The position numbers were made by a program, and so were the translations under genes. Of a DNA stretch of 64,000 nt, positions 34,755 through 47,170 are shown one piece after another. The stretch covers positions 106,699,535-106,763,534 of the forward strand of contig NC_073305.1 of assembly GCF_027595985.1 (NCBI RefSeq). Direction: 5' to 3'. Below the pieces are notes generated by a model. It ran no database searches. It saw nothing but the letters and a program-made list of their open reading frames with translations, and was not told the DNA's origin. Source of the stretch: Sorex araneus. Taxonomy: Eukaryota; Chordata; Mammalia; Eulipotyphla; Soricidae. Numbering within the stretch: position 1 is the stretch's first letter; each line of letters begins with the position of its first letter.

Positions 34755-36243
34755 CAAAGCTATCAGTTAAATTTCCAGCTCCAAAATGCATCCAGTTAAT
34801 TTTGTTGATCTTTATCTCTACTATTATTATCTATCTAGTTATAAATATCAATGTCTATCAATACTGAAATATCTCTCTAAGCAGATCTTGTTTGCATATT
34901 CACTCCAACACATTCAATTTTTTTATAATAGTTATAGTGATCTTTTTTACAAACTTAAGTCAGTGGCCAGCACAATGAATATGTACAACTTAACCAGCTT
35001 CCATCCCTGTCACTTTCCATCACGCAGCTATGTGGTAGCAATGTCTTTATAGTTTTTATTATCTGAAATTATCCTATTCTATTTGTTCACTTTCAAGCTT
35101 TCCACCTCTTTAACAAATATATTAGATCATTGAAGTTAAAAATTACATTTTTAATTAGTCATTGTTATATATTTATCAGAGTAAAACCTAGCCAAAAGGT
35201 AGATGCTTGATAAGAAAAATTATCTAAATAAATTAATTAGTATCTATTACGCCCTCAGCCCAGATGAGATCTGGAGCAGCCTATGACCCACCCTGTGACA
35301 CGCCCTTAGACATGCCCTCTGACCCACCCTGTGACCCACCCTGTGACACGCCCTGTTACAGTCCTTATGACCCACCCTATGGCACGCCCTCTGACCCACC
35401 TGGTGACACGCCCTTAGGCACGCACTCTGACCTGCCTTTTGAACCACTCAGACACCCCCCACCTGCCCACTGACCCGCCCTTTGACCCACCCTCAGAACC
35501 CCCCTCTGTCCCCTCTGTCTGACGTGTCTAAGGGCGGACACCCTATGACACGCCCTGTGACCCGCCCTCTGACTCACCCTATGACACACCCTTAGACGCC
35601 CTTTCACCCGTCCTTTGAGCCACTCAGACACGCCCTTAGACACGCCCCTTTGACCCACCTGTTACACGCCCTATGCCCCACCCTGTGACAGTCCTGTGAC
35701 ACGCCCTTAGTCACGCCCTCTGACCCACCCGTGACACGCCCTATGGTTATCCCTGTGACATGCCCTGTGACACGCCCTTATACACCCCCACCTGCCTGCT
35801 GATCCGCCCCTCTGCTCCTTAAAGACTATGATCCGGGAGGTCTACTAACCCATTTTGGCACCCAGAGACTTATAGAAATGCATCTAGGCTGTAAACTGAG
35901 CTAAAACAACAGAGGTCCTATAAGCTTCATTCTCAACAATGGAAAACAAACTATCAAATGATGCCTTTTCAGCAGATTTGATTGTTGGGGGAAAATTCCA
36001 AATAATAATAGTCAATTCTCTGTTGAAATATTGAATGTGTCAAAAGTATAGAGAGAATAAAGTGACGATTTGGCCACTTGGGTGTGGGGGGGAGGGGTGG
36101 GAGGGGGGTATATTGGAGTTTTTGGTGGGGGAACAGCTGCACTGGTGAAGGGATGGGGGTTTGATCATTATATGACTGAGACTTAAACCTGAAAGTTTTG
36201 TAACTTTTGTCATGGTGATTCAATAAAATAAAATTAAAAAAAA
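34755..36243 (+). mobile_element. Composite retrotransposon: unique 5' part, 12-bp minisatellite, L1-type 3' end
   Basis: A perfect 15-bp duplication aagaatcgtggcact (34740-34754 and 36244-36258) proves a single insertion of about 1.49 kb. Order: AT-rich sequence of no recognised family (34755-35270), minisatellite (35281-35815), about 240 bp of unknown sequence (35816-36055), then an L1-type 3' UTR end with G-rich tract and gaagggatgggggtttgatc, and an A tail. No open frame of note. This layout recalls SVA-like composites of other mammals. Alternatively, it is an L1-mediated copy of a chimeric transcript. Confidence 0.82.
35281..35815 (+). repeat. 12-bp minisatellite
   Basis: About 45 units of TGACMCRCCCTB, mainly TGACCCACCCTG and TGACACGCCCTT/G, with variants such as TTACAGTCCTTA. 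The period of 12 gives repetitive open frames on both strands (DPPC/DTP or HRVGQRA repeats). These are not genes. Confidence 0.92.
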
Positions 36244-36570
36244 AAGAATCGTGGCACTTTGGCCTGGCCCATATCGATGCCAGTGTAGCTCAGAGCTTTC
36301 CCTGGGTCCCTTCAGTCCCTCGTCGGGACCCTGCCTTTGGGGTGCTAGGAACTAAGGGCAACTGAGGCTTAAGTTGAGAAAGCAGATGCCCAGGAGTGAA
36401 TAATATTCAAAGCCAATTAAATCCCATGTTACAAAAGCATATTAACAACTGTCTTTCTTTGTCCATACAAAAAGGACATTGCTTTAAAGTAGACTATTCA
36501 AAAGACACAAGGAGAGGAGAAAGGCAATATTAACTTACAATACAAGTTCAGTGTCCTAGAAAGATTTGAC

Positions 36571-38107
36571 AGACTGTTCCTTCAAATGCAGAGACACCAG
36601 TGCAAGAAAGAAGAACTACAAAGAATTCAAAAAACATGACACCACAAAAGAAAGCCAGCGAAGCTCCAGCAATTATTCCTAAAGCAAAAGAGTAAACATG
36701 GAAAAGAGTAAGAGAAAGGTACAGAACAAAAAGACAAGTATGGGCATGGGTTACAGGTTCCAGCCATGACAACTTTCACTGAAGGCCAGAGTTATCAAAG
36801 TCATTCAGTTCCTGACAGCATAAAACTGTCAGGAAGAAATTACAAAGAATCAAAAGAAATACACGCAAAAGAACACATAGTAGGCAATGTCTTTAAATTG
36901 AAAGATAATTTGCATGAAAGATCTTTTTATTCTGGAGCCCTGGAAGTTTATCTTTCCACTTTTACTAGTCTTCCCCCAAATTTCCAATACCAATATTATA
37001 AACAAATCAAATTGTCTAACATTGTTCAAATACAGAGTTTCCACTCAAATATTTAAATTATTCTTTATTTTGCTTTCTGTGCCTGAAATTTCCTCCTCTT
37101 TTAAGGCCATCTACCCAAATATGACTGTTGAGTTTAATTAAAGTCTATTGATTACACTGAGTTTTTCCCTCTGGTGAAACTCATTTCCTTTGACTACACT
37201 CAGGTATGTATAGCAAGATGACCAAAAACTAAATAAAACATTGTATTCTAACAGGACATTCTGGAGCAAAACTAATGTCCCAGAAATGACTACTGTGATC
37301 TCAATAAAAAATGGCTCCATGTTATTGTAAATTGGTCCCTCTCAAAAGGAAAATAAAATTTCTTTGGTAGAGGATTGAAAAAGCATAGGTATCCTGAACT
37401 CTGACAATACTGAAAGTCTAAGAAATTTTCCATGCCTCAATATTCACATCTAGCTTGTGGCTTTTAGCACCCACTGAGCCATTTACCCCAAACTACCAAT
37501 TTATCACTTCCCTTTTCAGATGGGGTGTCCTAGTGCCACTTCCTAAGAAAACTCTGTAGAAATGCCACATTAATCACTTCACATTTTCAAGGTTGAGAGC
37601 TTAGCCTGCATTTGAGATTCAGACCTCAAAAAAATGATTTCTAGATTTTTCACAGTAGTATGAGAAATTGTTCTTTCTTAAGGCCAGAAAAAGATGAAAG
37701 CATAATTAGTTTGCTGAAACTGCCCAGTATCAGTGATTTACTCATACTGATTTCAGCACTCAGATCATGCTGCTCCTTTGGTATTTTCTGACTGACAGGG
37801 CAGGAATGCCACAACTCTGAACATTCTATATCAAAAACTAATTTAGGAAATGAAACTGGGTTTTGAAGGACCTAAAGGGGTAAAATCTAAACTGACTATG
37901 GGTCAGTTTCTGTTTAATACTAATGAGGGGCATAATGCCATGTCTACCATCAGCTCACTTGATTTTATGAGAATAGTCTCTCATTGAAGCAAGGTCAATT
38001 TGTGCCAGTATTGTTGAAATATAGAGAACACAAAGACTAAGCACTTTCTTATCACTTTCAACTTCTAAACTGACACATTTTATTTATTTACTTATTTATC
38101 TATTTCG
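36571..38107. other. No gene or repeat recognised
   Basis: Around 36580-37060 the sequence is A-rich with lysine-rich frames that faintly resemble LINE ORF1. I cannot confirm this. The rest is ordinary AT-rich sequence. Confidence 0.35.
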
Positions 38108-38352
38108 TGGGCTGGAGCAATAGCACAATGGGCAGGGCATTTACCTTACAGGTGGCAGACCCAGGTTCGATTTCTCTGCCCCTCTCAGAGAGCCCGGCAA
38201 GCTACTGAGAGTATCTCGCCCGCACGGCAGAGCCTGGCAAGCTACCCGTGGCATATTCAATGCCAAAAACAGTAACAAGTCTCACAATGGAGACGTTACT
38301 GGTGCCCAATCGAGCAAATCGATGAGCAACAGGATGACAGTGATACAGTGAT
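38108..38352 (+). repeat. SINE-II (RTE-tailed)
   Basis: Full order on the plus strand: tRNA-like head with B-box (aggttcgatttc), ctctcagagagcccggcaagc, gccaaaaacagtaacaagtc, and the RTE-like tail ending gacagtgatacagtgat. Well preserved. Confidence 0.93.
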
Positions 38353-38359
38353 CTATTTT

Positions 38360-38440
38360 GCACTGCTGGGAATCAAAACCAGGACTTCACACATGCAAGA
38401 CAAGTACTTCATCACTGAAGTTACATACCCAGCCCTTTTG
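38360..38440 (-). repeat. SINE-I head fragment, antisense
   Basis: It contains gggaatcaaaaccagga and catgcaagacaagtacttcatcac, then cccagccc. It abuts the SINE-II copy. Confidence 0.65.
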
Positions 38441-38990
38441 TTTTATTTTCATACCAAAAATTTTAAGTGGGATGTTTTCATTCTAAGTTAGCACTTTTAT
38501 CACTGTTTTGAAGTTCAAAATGTGCCTGAAAGCTATTTTTCAAATATAATCTTGTAGAATACACTTCTGCTTGTAGTCTCTGAAAACAGGATGTTCAGCT
38601 GCATTTTTGACTAATAAAATAATCAGAGTCAATATGTACTTATTCAGTAGTGGAATTGTGTTCAGTGATTTTAAATTCATTAATTCTCAGTTTTTGTGCA
38701 ATTACTACATAAGAGTGCTAGAGAAAAAAATATTGTCCGATCCGCAGAGTTTACTAGTGTCAGAACTGTTTTTGTCTTTTTTAAAAGAAAAATTAGAGCT
38801 CATTCTTACTATTTTTGCCTGGAAATTGCTGTTTTTGTTAGGAAATTACTGGAGAAAGTAATCATTAGTTCTGCGTTTGAATGCCTAAGCTCACCCACAA
38901 AGGACTTAATGATCATTCTGAAACAGATTCTAAGACTTCTAAGTGGAAGAGTGGGGAGGGAAGGGGTGGGGGTGGGAGTTGAAAGACTTC
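38441..38990. other. No gene or repeat recognised
   Basis: Short open frames at 38607-38861 and 38696-39073 have no recognisable family. The second runs into the repeat at 38999. Confidence 0.4.
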
Positions 38991-38998
38991 TGAAACAG

Positions 38999-39170
38999 TG
39001 TTTAATGATCCAGAGACTCAGAACTGAATCCCAGAACCAAGCACCTCGCTTCAGAGATGCCTCTGGATCTTGAGCCAGACCTATTTCACCAGGTGCCTCA
39101 GATGGGAGCAGGTGGTCATCCCTCCACCTGCCTTCAGCACCACTAGGTGTGCCCCCCCCAGAAAAAAACA
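38999..39170 (+). repeat. Unclassified dispersed repeat, copy with SINE-like tail
   Basis: About 120 bp (tgatccagagact through ccctccacctgcc) matches the minus strand of 56476-56630 at most positions. Here it is followed by caccactaggtgtgccccc and A7, which resembles the end of SINE-I. The other copy ends in L1 3' sequence. Confidence 0.6.
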
Positions 39171-39858
39171 AATATTTGTTTTGAGCCTCAAAACATTTAA
39201 AGAATAATTAAATAATTAAGAAAATAAAATATAAAATGTTAGTATGTATACTTGAAATAAGAAGAATAGCTACTATGGAGAGAACTCTGTTTTACATTAT
39301 TACTATTTAAATTGGTTAATATGATTTAAATAGTTAGAAAGAAATCAATACAAAATTTCAGTATTTATTATGATATAAAAACCAAACCAGCTATGCAATA
39401 AAATTGAAGGATTTTCTATAAAAGCAAAGAATTCTCACTTCGAAGATACTTATAAAGCATGAAATATGTAAAGGGGAGTAATAATGGTGCCTATGATAAA
39501 TAACTTGGGTTTATTTGCTTTCACTTTAAAATAAGATACAATTTTAGAATTCTAGATTAAAACTTCATGGTAATCTCAAAACAAAAAATATTTAGATAAA
39601 ATTTAAAAAGTCTTTGGTGACCAAACCATAAGATGATGGAGTGACTTTAGCTTATTTTAAATAGCACAGAGATCTAGAGTTAAGTGACAAGTTGATTTGC
39701 TAAGATTGCTCTCATTTTCAAAGGGTTGGTTTGATTGCATTTTAGCTTTCCAGGAGTGCTAACGAGCCCTCATTGAACCTGTGCTGATTCTTAAAGACCT
39801 AGTATCTACCCTGCCCACTATCATCACTGAATTGGACATCAAAGCCTCCACAATTAGA
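39171..39858. other. AT-rich, nothing recognised
   Basis: No feature seen. Confidence 0.4.
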
Positions 39859-39859
39859 C

Positions 39860-41350
39860 ACAAAAAAATTTTAAATGATCCAGAAAAAAGAAATAAGTAA
39901 AACTATCACTATTTTCAGATGGCAAGGTAATATTCAAGAAAATCCTAATGACTCTACCAAAATCAGTAGCATATAAGTGTAGTAAAGCAGCAGGTTATAA
40001 AATCAATATGCAAAAATACGCTGCCTTTCAACATGCAAATAGCAAAAAATTAAAACAAAAAATATCAAGAAAACAATCTCATTTACAATTGCATGAATTA
40101 GGTACTAGAAAGAAACTAACCAAAGTTGCTTATTTGACATGTACAATGAAAATTTTAAATTGTTGTTAAGAGAAGTAAAACACAAGAAAATGTAAACATA
40201 TTCTGTGCTCAAAGACTAGAACAATCCACATGTTAAAATGACCATCCCACCTATAGCATCATACAGATTCAATGTGACAGGATTCCAATAGTATTCTTCC
40301 ATGAAATAAGACAAAAATTACTAAACTTTGTACAGAACCACAAAAGACCCCAAGTAACCAAAACCATCATGAGAAAAAAAATGTACATGAAAGAAAAAAG
40401 AAAAAAGTAGATGAAAGAATTCATATTCCCCACTAGTTAATGTCTCTGTCCCCCAGCTGGGTGTGGTCCCTATATAAGACAAGAAAAAAATCAACTAAAG
40501 TTCTCAAAATTCAGATTTAAAATAATAACAGTCGTACTTTAAGTTTCATCTTAAATATTTTATGATTTGTAGTACTAGTTAACATGTTCTAAGATCTACT
40601 ACTTTGCAGGTATCAAAGTTTAATTTGATTACTACACTCCCTCAGAATGGAAAAAAGAAAAAACAGAGCACTGAAAATACAAAATGTTGATAAAGATGCG
40701 GAGTTCTTGTATTCATATCTAGCGCAAATACAAATTAACACCACCAATCTGGAACATGATTCAAAAGTTTATTTGAAAATAAGCATATGATTATAATTAC
40801 TACACTCTAGGAAAAACAAAACTATGAAGACAGTAAAACTACTGTAGTTACCTCAGGTTGGAAAGAAGGGAAGAATATGAAAAACAGAATTTTTAGGGAA
40901 TCAAAATGACTCTGTGCATATTAACACAGAAACAAATGCATATTATACCTAATTCTTTTGCAAAGATTAAAAAAAAAAGAAGAGGGTCCAGAACAATAGT
41001 ATAGCTGATAAGAACTTGATTTGCATGTGACTGAACAGGTTTGATCCCTAGCACCATTTATAGTACCCTGAGCACTGCCAGAAGTAATCACTCAGTGCTG
41101 AGCACGGGTAGGTATGGCCTGACAACCAAACTCCACAAAAGTACAAAACCCATATGATAAGAGAGAATTCTAACATAAACAATGAACTTTGAGTGATTAT
41201 GATAAGATGATACAGGCTCACTGCCTGTAACAAATATACTATTATGGTACATGTTACCAGGAATGGGAGATTATACATATGAGATGAGGAAATGGGAATT
41301 ATCTGTATCTTCTGTTCAATTTTGTTATGAAATTAAATCTGCTCTAATAA
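39860..41350 (+). repeat. Old L1 ORF2 relic
   Basis: The order caggttataaaatcaatatgc, aagaaactaaccaaagttgc and gaccatcccacctatagcatcatacagattcaatgtgac follows the RT thumb and downstream region of ORF2 (compare 27229-27530). 40620-40900 is the later ORF2 C-terminal part. Full of stops. Confidence 0.7.
40985..41145 (+). repeat. SINE-I, diverged
   Basis: Recognisable from gggtccagaacaatagtata through ccctgagcactgccagaagtaatc. Confidence 0.72.
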
Positions 41351-41431
41351 AAATTTATAATTTTCTTCTAATGATAAAAAATAATTAAATTTAAATATAA
41401 TTTTAAGTCTATTTTAAACTTCTACTTATAT

Positions 41432-41679
41432 TGTCATTGTCATTCTCATCCCGTTGCTCATTGATTTGTTTGAGCGGGCACCAGTAACGTCTCTCATCGT
41501 GAGACTTATTGTTACTGTTTTTTTGCATATCCTATATGCCACGAGTAGCTTGCCAGGCTCTGCCGTGCGAGTGAGATACTCTCGGTAGCTTGCTGGGCTC
41601 TCCAGGAGGGGCGGAGGAATCAAACACAGGTCAGCCGAGTGCGGGTAAACGCCCTGTCGCTGTACTATCACTCCAGCCC
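41432..41679 (-). repeat. SINE-II (RTE-tailed)
   Basis: Complete minus-strand copy with a (TGTCAT)n-like tail. Exact 15-bp duplication aacttctacttatat at 41417-41431 and 41680-41694. Confidence 0.93.
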
Positions 41680-41719
41680 AACTTCTACTTATATAATAGA
41701 TTTTAAAGCTGTATTTCTG

Positions 41720-41865
41720 GGATTAGACAGAGAGTACACAGGCAGTGCACTTGCCTTAAATGCAGCTGACCTGAGTTCAGTGTCCCTATAATCACCAGGA
41801 ATGGTTCAAGAGTGCATAGCCAAGTGTAATCTCTGAGCATTATCAGATGCAAGCAACATTCCTTT
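41720..41865 (+). repeat. SINE-I, old
   Basis: It keeps gcagtgcacttgccttaaatgcagctgacctgagttc and tctctgagcattatcagatg. Central deletion. Confidence 0.65.
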
Positions 41866-43519
41866 TAAATACTTATTTGTATTATTGGACAACATACTAT
41901 ATTAAGACACATAATGCAGTTAAACAAAATTATGTTATTTCATCCCCAAATTAAGTTTTTAAAATAATAACCATGTCTCTAATCCTCAAAGTTTAGTATT
42001 TACCCATGGCTTACACATTACTGTTCAAGAAAGTTAATGTGGGAGAACTGAAATTCAATACTCTTTATGTAAAAAGAGCAAGTTGAACAAGACCACGTTT
42101 GTCATTGATGAAGTGTTTCTCTGGTAACATGGTAATGTTTTCATTGGTTTATGGACTCTATTCTTTCAGGATAACAACAAATTCATATATATACACATAT
42201 ATATTTTAAATAGATTGTCTTTATTCCCAGCTAGGTTGACATATATATATGCATATATATATATGTTTATATATATGGCTTTCCACTTTAAAACAGTCCC
42301 CTAGTGCTTATGGATGAACTCATGTTAAGGAATATAAAAATTATTTTCAGAAAAATATAGATGCAATATTATAAAATTTATTTTCAATTTTTCCTTATAC
42401 TTTATAAATATACAATCTTTCCAGACCATCTTGGTGTATTTTCTTTCCAAATGCAGTGAGGTACGAAGTAACATATTTATTCCATTTTAGAGATGGCACA
42501 AAAGTTACTGTGAATTTCATATAACAAGTTAAATTCTGGAAAAACTGGTTTGTCTCGGATGAATTATCTAAGAATCAAAATAACAGTACACTCTAAAGAG
42601 GACTACAACCCATAATTCATAAAAAAATAAAATAAAAAACTGTGAGCCTTTGGAAATATACTATTTTACTTGAGTGTACAGCTGGCAATAAATTATTTTT
42701 AATTTTTTCTAAGATATTCTAAGAAACTGTGGTTTATTTGGTTACTTTATAAAGTAAATTAAATATAAAATTGTAAATAAACACGTTAAAAATACATGCA
42801 AACTCAAAATTAGAAGATTCCCTTTTTGCATTAAAAAGGAGAATAGTGATGATTCAAGGAAATTTAACATCTGAAATAGCTATTACATAATTGGGCTTAT
42901 GATGTTTTATTGACTGAGTCATTGGAATGCATCACTATAAGAGAAAATATTTATAATCTCTTACTGCCATCTTATGTAATATCTTGTCATTGCACTATAC
43001 AAAAGGAGAAATATACACTATGGAAAAGTAATATCACTTTTTTGAAAGTTATATATCAATCCATATTTCTCACATCAATATTAAATGTCAATATCAATTA
43101 TTCTATTTCCATTAATTTATAAAAGTATATTTTTAATTTGATCATTAAACAAATTACTTATTGCTCCTTATTAATTTCTTAAATTTTCTATTCTGACCAT
43201 ATCTTACATATAATTTATTATAATGTACAATGCTAGTTATTACATTATACCTTATTTAGATGCATTAGAATACAAAAACTAAAATTTTAAATGTACAGCT
43301 ATACAGCAAAACCACAGTATAGTACTATTACTTAAATCAAAAGATGTCTTTCTTATAGAAATGCATCTTGAAACCAGCCAAGTCATAGTCATCAATTTTA
43401 TATAGCAGAATAACAATGTGTAACCTGTAAATATATTAGAATTTTAATATAAAAATCAAAATACAAGTAGATAAATTTGCATTGATTTTTCTAACAATTT
43501 CCATTTAATACATCACTAA
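41866..43519. other. AT-rich, no gene recognised
   Basis: Very AT-rich. It includes TATATA stretches at 42186-42205 and 42239-42277. The short frame at 42910-43122 shows no family. Confidence 0.45.
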
Positions 43520-43534
43520 TCAATTACTATTTTT

Positions 43535-43719
43535 TTTTTTTTTTTTTTTTTTTTGCTTTTTGGGTCACACCTGGCGATGCACAAGGGTCACTCCTGGCTC
43601 TGCACTCAGGAATTACCCCTGGCGGTGCTCAGGGGACCATATGGGATGCTGGGAATCGAACCCGGGTCGGCCGCGTGCAAGGCAAACGCCCTACCCGCTG
43701 TGCTATCACTCCAGCCCCC
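43535..43719 (-). repeat. SINE-I, young, antisense
   Basis: Nearly consensus copy with a T20+ run (the A tail), B-box seen as gggaatcgaacccgggt and head ending ctgtgctatcactccagcccc. Exact duplication tcaattactatttt at 43520 and 43720. Confidence 0.94.
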
Positions 43720-43734
43720 TCAATTACTATTTTT

Positions 43735-44433
43735 AAAAACAAATAACTCAATATAATAGCTAGTAATAGACTCCTCACTCCTATTTTCTAACACCAACAT
43801 TGAACAATTATTAAAACACATCATTTATAGATATGCTTCTCCATAAATAATCCTAAAATGCCAACAACAACTTATAAAATTTGTCTCAACAAGCAGAAAT
43901 ATGAACCACCTCCAGAACCAAGTAAGATTCACAGGGTATGATAAATAAATTTCAAAAGATCAAGAAATTTTAAAAAAAGAGAGAGAGATGAAGAAATTTC
44001 AGAGATTCTTCTTGGCCCCACTCAAGTCTGAATTGTTCAGGGCACACTGCAGGGGGGATGGGGGCAGGTGAGCCCAGCACCTACCCAAACAGAGCCCCAG
44101 CAACCCAAAGCCTCCACACTCCATATTTGTCACCATACTCCCAGTCAGACTCCACTGCTCAGGATGAGCCTCATCCAGAAACTGAGGTCATGGAAGAAAT
44201 GCAAACAATTATTAGAATACTACTGATTCATCTTTTTTCATTCAGAAGTCATGTCTAGTCCTAAAGGAAAATTAAAAGCCACAGGAACTTTTCAAAATCT
44301 GCCCAGTAGGAGAAATAGCAATATCAAGTACAAGATTAAATAGATTTACTTCATGTTACAAAGAATATTCATGAATGTTTAAGCTTATTTTCTTTCAAGG
44401 TTGGATCAGAGGCAAAAAAGCATGTCTTAAAGT
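43735..44433. other. No gene recognised
   Basis: A GC-richer block at 43990-44180 (ggccccactcaagtctg, gggggatgggggcagg) stands out from the AT-rich flanks and may be an old repeat that I cannot name. Confidence 0.4.
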
Positions 44434-44444
44434 AAAGCCATACA

Positions 44445-45524
<1,080 letters not shown>

Positions 45525-45531
45525 CCATACA

Positions 45532-46590
45532 TTTAATCTCGAGAGCCATCAACATGTGCTGAACAGGGTCCCTGGAACTCTGTCATCTGGAATCTACAAT
45601 ACAACAAGAGTATGTGATTTCTGGCATACAGACAAGTTCGTGCAAGCACTGGTCCTGAAATGTGTGGTACCTAAGCAACACTACGACCAGGAATACAATC
45701 CCCTAGAGAACACTACAAGAAGAATGCACAGATTCAAAACTTAAAAGAGTGCAACCGCCGATAAGCATGTTGCAAACACAACAAAACTATGTAACCCCCA
45801 GCAAGCACTGCCGTCAAGTGTGCAAACACCATAACCATAATCAACATCATGTGCAACTCCCTGGCATCACAATAAAGAGAAGGAAGTGGGGAATTATTAA
45901 GCAAATAAATCTATCTCTTGAAATATTGGAGGTGCTTTCAAAGGAAATTAAGTTACAGTTTATTCAGAAAAAAAAATCAAACTCTGAAAAGGGATGATAC
46001 ACAAAAGGGAAAAAAAATGACTCTCAAGATAAAAAATCTAAAATATGTTATCATATAAGTAATTATGTTTCAACTTAGACATCTGCTAAGAAAGACACTT
46101 GATGGGAATATGATTTTCACTTTCTTCTTTATACTACCTTAGTTAATGTGTAAACATTTTACTTTATTTTAAGGCAATGTGACACACAAAAATAGAAATG
46201 CTAACTGGAATTGTATAGACCATCTCAGTTTCCTAAAAAGAGAAAACTAGAAATGTGGAAATCTCTCAAGGTCTTCTCTTTCATAAGAAAAATGGCTTTC
46301 ATGGTCAGGTATGAAGCTCAACAAGCAGTAAAGTATATGTATTGAGACCCATGTTCAATCCCTGGTGCTCATTTTAAAAACCCTTCCATACATTTAAAAA
46401 GTAGATTCTATATCAATCATTATACATAATATAAATTATTTTTGATGCAAAATCTAGAAAATCAATCAATATAGTAGATAAATAGATAAGAATAAAAGTT
46501 CAATTAATATATTAAGTTTAATCAATATATTAAATTAAGAATAACAGTTCTTCAATATTTAAGTGATAAATATTAAAATATTAACTCTTT
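45532..46590. other. No gene recognised
   Basis: 45556-45997 has two short frames without family. 46300-46375 may be a SINE-I scrap (gttcaatccctggtgctc). Otherwise AT-rich. Confidence 0.4.
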
Positions 46591-46594
46591 AACA

Positions 46595-46729
46595 AAACAC
46601 TAATTCCAATATTTATGCACACCTCTGCTCATTTACAGTGTTATTTATAGTAACCAACTACTTGAGTTGCTAGAAACAACTCAAGTGACCCAAAACGAAT
46701 GAGTAGATAAAGACGTGGCATATATACTA

Positions 46730-46766
<37 letters not shown>

Positions 46767-47170
46767 GAATACTATTCATTTAGAACAAAGATGGCATTTT
46801 GCATTTTGCTACAGCATGGCTGGAGCAATAGTGCATCGGTTAGGGTGTTCTCCTTGCACGCGGCCGATTCAGGTTCAATTCCTTTGCCCCTCTTGGAGAG
46901 CCGGGCAAGCTACCAAGAGTATCTCGCCTGCACGGCAGAGTCTGGCAAACTACTCATGGGGTATTCCATATGCCAAAAACAGTAACAAGTCTCACAATGG
47001 AGAAGTTACTGGTGCCCGCTCAAATCGATAAGCAATTGGATGACAGTGATACAGTGATACAGCTACAACATGGATAAAACAAGAGGGAGTTGTCTTAAGC
47101 AAAATATGCTAGAAGAAGACAAATAGCAGATGATTTCACTCATACATGGTATATGAAGATACAAAACCAA
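46595..47170 (+). repeat. Old L1 ORF2 end with (AC)n, split by SINE-II
   Basis: The tail of L1 ORF2 is recognisable (acagtgttatttatagtaacc, gaatactattcatttagaac, and after the SINE gatttcactcatacatggt). A (AC)16 tract lies at 46732-46764. Confidence 0.7.
46820..47061 (+). repeat. SINE-II (RTE-tailed)
   Basis: Complete copy ending in gacagtgatacagtgataca. Duplication gctacagcatgg (46808-46819) and gctacaacatgg (47062-47073), one mismatch, within the old L1. Confidence 0.92.

Larger units (their letters stand above)
34126..36570 (+). repeat. Solo LTR, copy 4, split by a 1.5-kb insertion
   Basis: The LTR starts TGTAAACAC at 34126 and continues to 34754. It resumes at 36259 and can be followed to about 36570 before diverging, so its 3' end is lost or altered. 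The split point carries a 15-bp duplication. Confidence 0.82.

Noticed and set aside
35281-35815. CRISPR-like or repeat-protein array
   Set aside because: The 12-bp units follow each other without spacers and the context is a mammalian retroelement. It is a minisatellite.
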